Assembly (NCBI GenBank): GCA_002701395.1
Contig: NZVC01000022.1
Span: forward strand, 104,797-168,796
Reading direction: 5' to 3'
Length of the DNA stretch: 64,000 nt
DNA from: Maritimibacter sp.
GTDB lineage: Bacteria > Pseudomonadota > Alphaproteobacteria > Rhodobacterales > Rhodobacteraceae
The position numbers were made by a program, and so were the translations under genes. Shown in pieces: positions 45,744 through 55,368 of this stretch (position 1 is its first letter; each line of letters starts with the position of its first letter). The notes under the pieces were generated by a model, which made no database searches, was not told the origin of the DNA, and saw only the letters and a program-made list of their open reading frames with translations.

Positions 45744-46907
45744 TCAGGTGGACGGCGCGTCCATCACGGCGACGAAGAACCCGTCGCCCCCGTCCTCGGG
45801 GCTAAAGCGCCGGGACAGCGTCAGGGTCCAGCCCTTTGATGCGGCAAGGAATTCCTCGATCCGGGCGGAATTCTCGGCGGTCAGCAGCGAACAGGTCATG
45901 TAAACCAGCGTCCCGCCCGGCTTCACATGCCGCGCCGCAGTGGCAAGGATCTCGGCCTGCGTGCGGCACAGATCGTCCAGACGCTCGGGCGTCAACAGCC
46001 ATTTCGCTTCGGGCGTGCGGCGCCATGTGCCCGAGCCTGTGCAGGGCACGTCGCACAGCACCACGTCGAAGCGATCCGCGTCGGCGATCGTCGCTTCGGT
46101 GACAATCGGCGCGCCCGCCCGCTCGGCCCGCACCGGCAGGTCGCGCATCCGGCGCGGATCGGAATCATGCGCCGTCACGCGCGCGCCCCGAGCCGCCAGC
46201 GCCAGCGCCTTGCCCCCGCCCCCGGCGCAATAGTCCAGCACGCGGGCTCCGGGTTCCAGCGGCACCGCCGCACAGGCCGCCTGACTGGAGGCGTCCTGAA
46301 GCTCGACCAAGCCATCGAGATAGGCGCGCGACTGCGCCACGCGGCGGGGGTTGGATGTCACTTCAAGCGCGGTGTCGGCCAGCGGATGCGGCACGGTCTC
46401 GATCCCGTCGGCGGCCAGCATGGCGCGCACGTCCTCGCGGTCGGTCCGTGCGATATTCGCCCGCAGGAACACCGGCGCGCGGGTCCGAAGCACGGCCAGC
46501 GCGGGCTCGGTCCGCTCGCCAAGGCTGTCGGACAGCGGCCCCATCAGCCAATTGGGCATGTCCAGCCGCACCGCGTCGGGCGCATCGGACAGGTCCTGCC
46601 CCGTTTCCTCGGTGCCCACGGGCGCGGGGGCGTATCCTTCGCCGGTGAACAGCGTCGAAGGATCGGTGCCCGCAGCCCTTTGCGCGCCCAGCATCAGGCC
46701 GCGCCCGGTATCCGCCCCGCCCAGCCACGCGAAGGACCGGCGGCAACGCAACGCGTCATAGACGTGGTCGCGGATGGCGGCGCGGTCACCGGAACCGGCA
46801 TAGCGGTTCCGGCGCGCCCAGGTCGTCAGGACCTTTTCGGCGGGGGCGCCGGACAGAACCTCGTCCAGCACGGCGATGGCCGCCGCGATGCGTGCTCCGG
46901 GGGTCAC
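45744..46907 (-). CDS. rsmB: RsmB/NOP-family RNA cytosine-C5 methyltransferase
   Basis: A 387-residue enzyme that methylates C5 of cytosine in RNA, probably 16S rRNA. The first ~130 residues resemble NusB. The Rossmann core has LDYCAGGGGKALALAA for S-adenosylmethionine, and the two cysteines are in DVPCTGSGTWRRTPEAKW (the PC motif) and MTCSLLTAENSARIEEFL (the TC motif). Whether the target is C967 as in E. coli is not certain. GTG start at 46907, 10 bases after guaB. Confidence 0.87.
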   Translation of the reverse strand: MTPGARIAAAIAVLDEVLSGAPAEKVLTTWARRNRYAGSGDRAAIRDHVYDALRCRRSFAWLGGADTGRGLMLGAQRAAGTDPSTLFTGEGYAPAPVGTEETGQDLSDAPDAVRLDMPNWLMGPLSDSLGERTEPALAVLRTRAPVFLRANIARTDREDVRAMLAADGIETVPHPLADTALEVTSNPRRVAQSRAYLDGLVELQDASSQAACAAVPLEPGARVLDYCAGGGGKALALAARGARVTAHDSDPRRMRDLPVRAERAGAPIVTEATIADADRFDVVLCDVPCTGSGTWRRTPEAKWLLTPERLDDLCRTQAEILATAARHVKPGGTLVYMTCSLLTAENSARIEEFLAASKGWTLTLSRRFSPEDGGDGFFVAVMDAPST

Positions 46908-46917
46908 GGGTGGTCCG

Positions 46918-48402
<1,485 letters not shown>

Positions 48403-48543
48403 CTATTTCACGCAAGTCGGAGAATGGAAAGGCCCAAATCCCTTTGCCGGTGCGACTGTCACCCTTGCCGGGAACGCAAGGCTGCGATCTTTCCCTTTTC
48501 GGCGGTTGCGCTATCATCGGTGTCCCCCGGATGAAGGAGACCG

Positions 48544-49422
48544 ATGATGCGGACGTGGTGCCTTGCATGTGCCGTGGCAATCGCGGGCCACGCGGCCTGC
48601 GCCGATCCATGGCCCTTCACCGCCGAGGGGCGCGCCACCATCGGCCTGACGAACCGCATTCCGGGCGCCGCCCCCTTCCTTGCGGGCGACGTGCTGTTTT
48701 CGCTGGGCGTCAGCGGCACGCCTTTATCCTTCGAACTGGGCGCCTATGGCTACCTGAACCGGACCGACACCCCGCACGAGACCTATGGCGCGCTGGCGTG
48801 GACCTTCCCCGTGGCCAAGGTTTCGGCGGGCGTGGTGAAGCCCGCCTATGACAGCTTTGCGCTATCCGCTTTGGACCGGATTCTGCCGACACTGGGCGCC
48901 GAGCGCGCGCGACAGACCCGGTCCGAGGCGACATGGGGCGCGATGTTCGACGGCTACCTGCCGCTGGGCGCGCGGGTCGAGTCGCGGATCGGTTCGGTGG
49001 ATCTGGCGGTGTCGGCGCATCGCGACAAAAGCCGCAAGGCCACGCTGGTCGCCGTGGGGGCCGCGTGGACGCGGGGCGCGTGGACGGTATCCGGCGCGGT
49101 CGAGGGCGACGTGGACGACGACACTGGCACCCACGCGAAACTGGCCGCCCAGTGGCACGGTGACCGCCTGAGTGCGGGGGCGGCGGTGTTCGTCCCGGAT
49201 TCCACCACCCTGCCCGACCTGCTGGAACTGTCCGGCACCTACGCGGCGGCGCCGCGGATCGAGCTTTCGGGCGCGGTGCAGATCCCGTTGGACGGCGCAG
49301 CGACCACCGTAGCGGCGTCCGGGCGATACCAGATGAACAGCGGCATCGGCGTGAACATCGGCGCCGGGGTCGAAGACGGCCACGACGCGGTGGTCAGCAC
49401 CTACCTCGATTGGCGGTTCTGA
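48544..49422 (+). CDS. Porin-like outer-membrane beta-barrel protein
   Basis: A 292-residue exported protein: signal peptide MMRTWCLACAVAIAGHAACA, then alternating hydrophobic/polar strands through the length. It ends in YLDWRF, an aromatic-terminated last strand typical of barrels inserted by the BAM complex. About 14 strands could fit. The pattern resembles small Rhodobacterales porins, but no family motif is clear. ATG pair at 48544/48547 with AAGGAG upstream. The stop codon lies inside a directly repeated segment. Confidence 0.7.
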   Translation: MMRTWCLACAVAIAGHAACADPWPFTAEGRATIGLTNRIPGAAPFLAGDVLFSLGVSGTPLSFELGAYGYLNRTDTPHETYGALAWTFPVAKVSAGVVKPAYDSFALSALDRILPTLGAERARQTRSEATWGAMFDGYLPLGARVESRIGSVDLAVSAHRDKSRKATLVAVGAAWTRGAWTVSGAVEGDVDDDTGTHAKLAAQWHGDRLSAGAAVFVPDSTTLPDLLELSGTYAAAPRIELSGAVQIPLDGAATTVAASGRYQMNSGIGVNIGAGVEDGHDAVVSTYLDWRF

Positions 49423-49625
49423 GCGGGTTTTTGGGCGTTGGCCTAGATGGGGTGAAACCCCATCCTATGGGCCTTATGGCCATCCTCGACTTCGCGTGCC
49501 CGTTCGGGCGTCGGATGGGGGTCTGAGCGGGTTTTCGGGCGTTGGGCCAGATGGGGTGAAACCCCATCCTACGGGCCTTGTGACCATCCTTCACTTCACG
49601 TGCCCGTCTCGGCGTAGGATGGGGT
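49418..49625. repeat. 104-base direct duplication carrying REP-like palindromes
   Basis: Segment 49418-49521 is repeated immediately at 49522-49625 with about 14 differences by eye. Each copy has one palindrome, and each begins TCTGAGCGGG; the first copy includes the porin stop codon. A half-formed palindrome head (TCGGATGGGG) ends the first unit. Confidence 0.75.
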
Positions 49626-49694
49626 TTCACCCCATCCCCCGAGCCACTCACGTCATGCGACCGATCGGACGTAGGATGGGGTTTCACCCCATCC
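49446..49694. repeat. Four REP-like palindromes (type A), two in each orientation
   Basis: GATGGGGT-GAA-ACCCCATC occurs at 49446-49464 and 49550-49568, and the opposite orientation GATGGGGT-TTC-ACCCCATC at 49618-49636 and 49675-49693. In the second pair the 5' flank is GTAG; in the first pair the head lies on the other strand (CTAT and CTAC). This is the layout of a REP cluster (BIME): tetranucleotide head, hairpin, alternating directions. They may also end transcription of the porin and lipA genes. Confidence 0.7.
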
Positions 49695-49707
49695 CACCAA
49701 CCACACT

Positions 49708-50661
49708 TCAGGCCAGCCCGAGCTTGCGCTGCCGCGCGTCGCGCAGGCGGGCGAAATCGTCACCGGCGTGATAGCTGGATCGCGTCAATGGCGTGGCCGA
49801 TACCATCAGGAAGCCCTTACCGAACGCGGCCTTTTCGTAGCCCGCGAATTCCTCGGGGGTGACAAACCGGTCGACGCGGTGGTGCTTCGGCGTCGGCTGA
49901 AGGTACTGACCGATGGTCAGGAAATCGATGTCGGCGGCGCGCATGTCGTCCATGACCTGCAGCACGGCTTGCCGATCCTCGCCCAGACCCACCATGATGC
50001 CCGACTTGGTGAACATCGACGGGTCCATTTCCTTTACCCGCTGCAACAGGCGCAGAGAATGGAAGTAGCGGGCGCCGGGGCGCACCTCGGGGTACAGGCC
50101 GGGAACCGTTTCAAGGTTGTGGTTGAACACGTCCGGCCGCGCATCGACCACCACTTCCAGCGATCCGGGCTTCGACTTCAGGAAATCGGGCGTCAGGATC
50201 TCGATGGTGGTGTCCGGCGCGCGCTTGCGGATCGCGCGGATGGTCATCGCGAAATGCTCTGCCCCGCCATCCTCGACATCGTCGCGGTCGACCGAGGTGA
50301 TCACGACATGGTTCAGGCCCAGCTTTGCCACGGCGTCGGCGACGCGGCCCGGTTCGAACACGTCCAGCGCCTCGGGCGGTTTGCCGGTGGCGATGTTGCA
50401 GAACGAACAGGCGCGGGTGCAGACCTCGCCCATGATCATCATGGTGGCGTGGCCCTGGCTCCAGCACTCGCCGACGTTGGGACAGCCGGCTTCTTCGCAG
50501 ACCGTGGTCAGCTTGTGCTCGCGCATGATGTCGCGCGTTTCCTTGTAGCCGGCGCTGACGGGCGCCTTGACGCGGATCCAGTCGGGTTTCTTCGGCTGGG
50601 CGTTATCCGGGCGGTGCGCCTTTTCCGGGTGGCGCTGATCGGGAATCTTCAGATCACGCAT
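49708..50661 (-). CDS. lipA: Lipoyl synthase
   Basis: The 317-residue radical SAM enzyme inserts two sulfurs into octanoyl groups of lipoate-dependent enzymes. The auxiliary cluster cysteines are C55, C60 and C66 in [12 protein letters not shown], the radical SAM cysteines C81, C85 and C88 in CTRACSFC, and the C-terminal RSSYHAG serine coordinates the auxiliary cluster. Start ATG 50661 has AGGAGGTCC upstream, preferred over an earlier one in frame. Confidence 0.97.
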   Translation of the reverse strand: MRDLKIPDQRHPEKAHRPDNAQPKKPDWIRVKAPVSAGYKETRDIMREHKLTTVCEEAGCPNVGECWSQGHATMMIMGEVCTRACSFCNIATGKPPEALDVFEPGRVADAVAKLGLNHVVITSVDRDDVEDGGAEHFAMTIRAIRKRAPDTTIEILTPDFLKSKPGSLEVVVDARPDVFNHNLETVPGLYPEVRPGARYFHSLRLLQRVKEMDPSMFTKSGIMVGLGEDRQAVLQVMDDMRAADIDFLTIGQYLQPTPKHHRVDRFVTPEEFAGYEKAAFGKGFLMVSATPLTRSSYHAGDDFARLRDARQRKLGLA

Positions 50662-50859
50662 GGGACCTCCTCGCTTGCCTGCTATGTAATGCATTTCCAA
50701 CGGAAACCCCAACAGGCAAAGCGACGCTTTCGAATAACCGCATGGCGGCTATGCGCGTCGAACCGTGCCAAATCGTGCCGTGGCGTGTTGCGGCTCGTTG
50801 TCCCGGCCAGCTAAGACCCTTCGCAAACGCAGCATTTCAGCAAGACGAGGAACGTGCGC

Positions 50860-51408
50860 ATGAAAGCCGGTCAGACCCTTCCCAACATCACCTTCCGCAC
50901 CCGCGTTCGCGACGAGGCCGTCGGCGGCCCGAACCCGTTCCGCTGGCAGGACATGACCACCGACGACTACTTCAAAGGCAAGCGCGTCGTCCTGTTCTCG
51001 CTGCCGGGCGCCTTCACGCCGACCTGCTCGACCTACCAGCTGCCGGGCTTCGAAGAGAATTTCGCCACCTTCCAGGAACTGGGCATCGACGAGATCTACT
51101 GCATGTCGGTCAACGACAGCTTCGTGATGAACCAGTGGGCGAAGGCCCAGGGCATCCAGAACGTGAAGGTCATCCCCGACGGCTCGGGCGAGTTTACCCG
51201 CCGCATGGGCATGCTGGTCGCGAAGGACAACCTTGGCTTCGGCATGCGCTCGTGGCGCTATGCGGCCATCGTCAACGATGGCGTGATCGAAGCTTGGTTC
51301 GAAGAGCCGGGCCTGTGCGACAACCACGGCGAAGACCCCTATGGCGAGTCCAGCCCCGAGAACCTGCTGAAGTACCTCAAGGAAGCCAAAGCGACCGCCG
51401 CCGCCTGA
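50860..51408 (+). CDS. Peroxiredoxin
   Basis: A 182-residue thiol peroxidase of the AhpC/TSA fold, closest to the Prx5-like branch. The peroxidatic cysteine is in LPGAFTPTCSTYQLPGF (about residue 56). Further cysteines (IYCMS, LCDN) could resolve. It removes hydrogen peroxide or organic peroxides using glutaredoxin or thioredoxin. GAGG at 50846-50849 favours the ATG at 50860 over a GTG at 50854. A strong terminator follows. The catalase gene lies 300 bases downstream, so both may respond to the same stress. Confidence 0.9.
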   Translation: MKAGQTLPNITFRTRVRDEAVGGPNPFRWQDMTTDDYFKGKRVVLFSLPGAFTPTCSTYQLPGFEENFATFQELGIDEIYCMSVNDSFVMNQWAKAQGIQNVKVIPDGSGEFTRRMGMLVAKDNLGFGMRSWRYAAIVNDGVIEAWFEEPGLCDNHGEDPYGESSPENLLKYLKEAKATAAA

Positions 51409-51447
51409 TCGCGGCGCGGGTTTCGCGCGGTACCTGAATGAATTTAG

Positions 51448-51479
51448 CCCGGCAGTCCCTTCGGATTGCCGGGTTTTTC
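51448..51479 (+). terminator. Terminator of peroxiredoxin gene
   Basis: CCCGGCA (51448-51454) pairs with TGCCGGG (51467-51473), with a CTTCGG-capped inner helix, followed by TTTTTC. Confidence 0.85.
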
Positions 51480-51497
51480 TTGTTTTAGGGGCGGTGT

Positions 51498-51516
51498 GAT
51501 GGGGTGAAACCCCATC
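51498..51516 (-). repeat. REP-like palindrome (type A)
   Basis: GATGGGGT-GAA-ACCCCATC. On the minus strand its head is GCAG instead of GTAG, one base off. Confidence 0.6.
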
Positions 51517-51558
51517 CTGCGGGGCCGCCGTCGTTTACCCCAAGGGGCCGATTTGAAT

Positions 51559-51581
51559 GTAGGATGGGGTTCCACCCCATC
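51559..51581 (+). repeat. REP-like palindrome (type A)
   Basis: GTAG head (51559-51562) followed by GATGGGGT-TCC-ACCCCATC at 51563-51581. It lies opposite to the copy 62 bases upstream, forming a head-on pair before the catalase gene. Confidence 0.6.
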
Positions 51582-51705
51582 TGACCCACCATCAACCACC
51601 GACACCCCGCCGCCACCGTCCGCCGTCCGCACGACCCCATCGACGCCGCGCCGCGCCGTTCTACCTCCTCCGGCAACCAGACATTTCCAGCTTCGGAGGA
51701 CGAAT

Positions 51706-53211
51706 ATGTCCAGGAAACTCACCACCACCGCAGGTGCTCCGGTTCCCAGCAACCAGGACAGCCTGACCGCGGGGCCGCGTGGCCCGGTCCTGATGCAGGA
51801 CTACCAACTGCTCGAGAAACTCGCCCACCAGAACCGCGAACGCATCCCCGAGCGCACTGTCCATGCCAAGGGCTGGGGCGCGCATGGGGTTCTGAAGATC
51901 ACCGGCGACATTTCGAAATACACCATCGCCAAGGCGCTGCAGCCGGGCGCCGAGACGCCGATGCTTGCCCGGTTCTCGACCGTGGCAGGCGAATCCGGCG
52001 CCGCCGACCATGAACGCGACGTGCGGGGCTTCTCGCTGAAGTTTTATACCGAGGACGGCAACTGGGACCTCGTGGGCAACAACACGCCCGTGTTCTTCGT
52101 CCGCGACCCCTACAAGTTCCCCGACTTCATCCACACGCAGAAACGGCACCCCAAGACCAACCTGCGCTCGCCCACCGCGATGTGGGATTTCTGGTCGCTG
52201 TCGCCGGAATCGCTGCACCAGGTCACCATCCTGATGTCCGACCGCGGACTGCCGCAGTCGCCGATGCACATGAACGGCTACGGGTCGCACACCTTCTCGT
52301 TCTGGAACGCCGAGGGCGAACGCTTCTGGGTCAAGTTCCACTTCAAGACCGAGCAGGGCCACGACCATTACACCAACGCGGATGCCGAGAAGGTCGTGGG
52401 CAAGACCCGCGAGGGCTATCAGGAACGGCTGTACACCGCGATCGACGAGGGCGATTTCCCGCGCTGGAAGGTGCAGGTCCAGATCATGCCCGAGACCGAC
52501 GCAGAGAAGACGGACTATAACCCGTTCGACCTGACCAAGGTCTGGCCGCACGCGGACTATCCGCCCATCGACATCGGTGTGCTGGAACTTAACCGGAACC
52601 CCGAGAACTATTTCCAGGAAATCGAGTACGCCGCCTTCAGCCCGTCGAACATCGTGCCCGGCATCTCGTTCTCGCCGGACAAGATGCTGCAGGCGCGGAT
52701 CTTCTCCTACGCCGATGCGCACCGTTACCGGCTGGGCACGCATTACGAGCAGATGCCGGTGAACCAGCCGCGTTGCCCGGTGCATCACTATCACAAGGAC
52801 GGCGCGATGAATTACGCCGGGCTTCAGACCGGTACACCCGACGCCTATTACGAGCCGAACTCGGTCGATGGCGCGCCCGTCGAGGTGCCCGAGGCGCAGG
52901 AACCGCCGCTGAAGGTGTCGGGCGATGCCGACCGGTACGATCACCGCAAGGGGCATGACGACTTCACGCAGGTGACGGCGCTGTTCAACATTTTCGACGA
53001 TGGCGAAAAAGAGCGGCTGTATTCCAACGTCGCCGCCGCGATGGGCGGTGTCCCGGCCGAGATCATCGAGCGTCAATGCAAGCTGTTCGATCAGGTCCAC
53101 CCGGACTACGGCAAGGGTGTGCGCGATGCGGTGCGGGCGGCTGACCCGGACAAGTACGACCCCAACGCCGTGCCGGTGACCGAGAAGACGCCGCAGCAGG
53201 CTGCCGAATAA
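51706..53211 (+). CDS. katA: Monofunctional heme catalase
   Basis: A 501-residue clade 3 small-subunit catalase. The distal histidine is H53 in [13 protein letters not shown], the distal asparagine is in [21 protein letters not shown], and the proximal heme tyrosine is in [14 protein letters not shown]. No C-terminal flavodoxin-like domain is present, as expected for the small type. GGAGGA at 51695-51700 fixes ATG 51706. No oxyR is next to it, so the regulator lies elsewhere. Confidence 0.95.
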   Translation: MSRKLTTTAGAPVPSNQDSLTAGPRGPVLMQDYQLLEKLAHQNRERIPERTVHAKGWGAHGVLKITGDISKYTIAKALQPGAETPMLARFSTVAGESGAADHERDVRGFSLKFYTEDGNWDLVGNNTPVFFVRDPYKFPDFIHTQKRHPKTNLRSPTAMWDFWSLSPESLHQVTILMSDRGLPQSPMHMNGYGSHTFSFWNAEGERFWVKFHFKTEQGHDHYTNADAEKVVGKTREGYQERLYTAIDEGDFPRWKVQVQIMPETDAEKTDYNPFDLTKVWPHADYPPIDIGVLELNRNPENYFQEIEYAAFSPSNIVPGISFSPDKMLQARIFSYADAHRYRLGTHYEQMPVNQPRCPVHHYHKDGAMNYAGLQTGTPDAYYEPNSVDGAPVEVPEAQEPPLKVSGDADRYDHRKGHDDFTQVTALFNIFDDGEKERLYSNVAAAMGGVPAEIIERQCKLFDQVHPDYGKGVRDAVRAADPDKYDPNAVPVTEKTPQQAAE

Positions 53212-53266
53212 GGCCGACGAAACCGACAGGGGCGTGCGGTAATTTGCCGTGCGCCCTTGTGCCGTC

Positions 53267-53437
53267 TCAGCTGTCGGTAAACGCGATCACCAGCGTGGCG
53301 CCGATGATCCAGATGGCGAAGGCGGCGAAGATGCCGACCGTCAGGGAATAAATCCCCAGCACACCGCCGAGGGCCGCGACGACACCGGCGCCGCCCACGA
53401 CCCCCTGAAGCGCCCGGCGTTTGTTGCGAAAGCTCAT
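53267..53437 (-). CDS. Small single-span membrane protein
   Basis: A 56-residue protein with a basic start (MSFRNKRRALQG) and one or two hydrophobic helices (about 12-32 and 34-52) rich in G, A and V. A good GGGAGGA lies before the ATG at 53437. Family not recognised; convergent with the catalase gene. Confidence 0.65.
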   Translation of the reverse strand: MSFRNKRRALQGVVGGAGVVAALGGVLGIYSLTVGIFAAFAIWIIGATLVIAFTDS

Positions 53438-53551
53438 CGCGTCCTCCCTTGGCTTCCTGGATACGCGGCAGGATGACACCGGACGGCGTGCGCGACATTG
53501 ACCTGCATCATACGGGCCTACGGGCGATCCGAGGGCCCACCCCGCAAAAGC

Positions 53552-53581
53552 AAAGGGCGCCCGTCCCCACAGGCGCCCTTT
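53552..53581. terminator. Terminator of the DUF6456 gene
   Basis: AAAGGGCGCC (53552-53561) pairs with GGCGCCCTTT (53572-53581); on the minus strand GCTTTTG follows. The DUF6456 gene ends 20 bases before it. Confidence 0.75.
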
Positions 53582-53601
53582 CTGCTGTTCAGACGTCTCC
53601 G

Positions 53602-54720
53602 TCAGCCGATCATCTGCGCCTCGGCCCCCAGCGTCGCATAGTGCCGTTTCAACCGTTGCAGCGCGATCTTCAGGACGATCTTGCCAGAGCGCGCCGACCA
53701 GCCCATGCGTTTCTCGGCCTGCTCCATGCCTTCCAGGAAACAGCAGCACCGCAGCACCACGTCGCCCAGCCCCGGGCCTAGGTCCTTCAGCGCCGCCGCG
53801 ACGCGGGCGCGGGCGCGTTCCGACCCCTGCCCGTCCGACGACCCGCCGAACCCGCCGCGATCCGCGCCGGTCAGGAACCGGTCCCAGTTTTGCGCCACGC
53901 GCGGTCCCAATTGCGCCAGTTCGAAATCCTCGCGCAGGCGCTCGCCCGCGGTCACAAGGTCGGCGTCCAGAAACGGGTTGCCGTCCTTGTCGCGCCGCCG
54001 CGCCAGCGCCACCAGCGGGCTTTCGTTCGCGTTATAGCGGGCGCGTCGACCGGGCCGCTTGCCCTGCTCGGGGTCGGCCTGCGCGTACTCGCGGTGCTGT
54101 TCGCCGAAGACCGACGGTGCCTCGGCTAGCCCGGGCTCGGCGTCATGCTCGGCCAGAAGCCGCTTCAGCGCCGCGCGGCCTGCCGCGGTGATCCGGTAGC
54201 GGGCGACGCGGCCCTTGGCCTTGCCCTCGATCCAGTCCTTCACGACGAAGGCCTCGGCGATGTCGGTGTCCAGCACGGCGGTGCGCACGCTGCGCCCGTC
54301 CGAGGTTTCGCGGACGACCACCGCCTTTTCCATCCCCGGCGCCAGCGCCAGCACCGCATCTGGCTCGGACAGGCGCCGCAGGATGCGCCTTGCTTCGGTA
54401 TTCACCTTCTCGACGTCGGGCCACGTCTCCTTGCTGATGCGGCTGTCCATTTTCATGTTCCGGGTATCCTTGCTTGAAAAGTTCGGCTGGCTGCGGGCGT
54501 CGGCCGCCAGCCTGTTGAATGCCCTGTCAACGACAGGGTCGTCCCGCCGACCCTCGTTGCGCCTGACGTGGCGCATCACGGTGGACGCATGACAGCCCGC
54601 AAGCCGCGCCAGCGCCCTGATCGACTGTCCGCATTCCGTGTGGACCAGATAGTGGCGCACATGGACCGGCAGCCAGTCCGGGAATGGGTTCCCGGATCCG
54701 GTTCCTCTGTATCCCGTCAT
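53602..54720 (-). CDS. DUF6456 helix-turn-helix protein
   Basis: A 372-residue soluble protein, probably a DNA-binding regulator. Near the N-terminus SIRALARLAGCHASTVMRHVRRNEGRR (about 34-60) is a helix-turn-helix of the homeodomain-like type. A winged-helix-like part follows (AFVVKDWIEGKAKGRVARYRITAAGRAAL, about 160-190). The C-terminal ~150 residues are the DUF6456 domain, with SPLVALARRRDKDGNPFLDADLVTAGERLREDFELAQ and VLRCCCFLEGMEQAEKRMGW. Adjacent, divergent DUF6477 is a frequent neighbour in Rhodobacterales. Start ATG 54720 is preferred over a TTG at 54813. Confidence 0.75.
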   Translation of the reverse strand: MTGYRGTGSGNPFPDWLPVHVRHYLVHTECGQSIRALARLAGCHASTVMRHVRRNEGRRDDPVVDRAFNRLAADARSQPNFSSKDTRNMKMDSRISKETWPDVEKVNTEARRILRRLSEPDAVLALAPGMEKAVVVRETSDGRSVRTAVLDTDIAEAFVVKDWIEGKAKGRVARYRITAAGRAALKRLLAEHDAEPGLAEAPSVFGEQHREYAQADPEQGKRPGRRARYNANESPLVALARRRDKDGNPFLDADLVTAGERLREDFELAQLGPRVAQNWDRFLTGADRGGFGGSSDGQGSERARARVAAALKDLGPGLGDVVLRCCCFLEGMEQAEKRMGWSARSGKIVLKIALQRLKRHYATLGAEAQMIG

Positions 54721-54846
54721 CGTGTTCGATGCCCCTGACGGTGGTTTCCAGACGTTCCGCGAATGAAGAAAGCGCGTCCCCCGCGCACCCCTCAAGCGCA
54801 AAAGCAATGACAACTTGGGGTGGAATTAGTTTCCAATTGGTTAATT

Positions 54847-54890
54847 TTATCCACAGACCGGTAAGACTGTCCCCAATATTCTAAATATTG
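54847..54890. promoter_or_regulatory. DnaA box and inverted repeat between DUF6456 and DUF6477 genes
   Basis: The 264-base spacer is AT rich for this genome. It holds a perfect DnaA box, TTATCCACA (54847-54855), and an exact inverted repeat CAATATT-CTA-AATATTG (54874-54890). Promoters of the two divergent genes must lie here; no origin-like cluster of boxes is present. Confidence 0.5.
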
Positions 54891-54984
54891 TCCTAACGCC
54901 GAGCCCGTGAAGCCTTGTTGCGCAACGCCCTGCGCTGTGCGGTCATGTTGGTCGCTGTCACGATTGGAACAGCGAGGTCTTGCC

Positions 54985-55335
54985 ATGACGCAGTATCAGG
55001 ACACGGTGAACGGGCTAAGCAGGCCCCGGCTTCTACTGGAAGCAGTTCGGCACGCCTTGGGGGAATACAACCGTGAGCGGGTGCTGCGCCGGTTTCTTGG
55101 GACCATCGCGGCGCCACGTCCGCAGCGAACGGTTCCCGCGCTTCTTGCGGTGGAAGAGATGATGGACGATGCCCGGCGCAGCAACGACGCATCCTATTCG
55201 CCGGCCCGCCACATCGAGGCGCTGACCGCCCTGATCGGCGAAACCCGCCTGCTGACGGCCGAAGCCGCGCGCGAGGCGGCCGACGCACGAGACTGCCCGC
55301 CCGCGCGGGCAAGCCGCGCGGCGGGTCTGGGATAG
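54985..55335 (+). CDS. DUF6477 family protein
   Basis: A 116-residue soluble helical protein: MTQYQDTVNGLSRPRLLLEAVRHALGEYNRERVLRRFLG is the conserved opening of the family, which is confined to Rhodobacterales as far as I know. The C-terminus is variable. Function unknown. Start ATG 54985. It is divergent from the DUF6456 regulator, possibly its target. Confidence 0.75.
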   Translation: MTQYQDTVNGLSRPRLLLEAVRHALGEYNRERVLRRFLGTIAAPRPQRTVPALLAVEEMMDDARRSNDASYSPARHIEALTALIGETRLLTAEAAREAADARDCPPARASRAAGLG

Positions 55336-55368
55336 GACGCCCCCCCCTGACGGGAAGGCTTTGGGAGA

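Noticed and set aside
53212..53266. Weak hairpin after katA (GGGCGTGCGG with CCGTGCGCCC)
   Set aside because: It needs mismatches or wobble pairs and has no T run; too weak to call a terminator.
54721..54813. N-terminal extension of the DUF6456 protein from a TTG at 54813
   Set aside because: The start codon is rare, there is no ribosome binding site and the added residues are Arg-rich without conservation signs.
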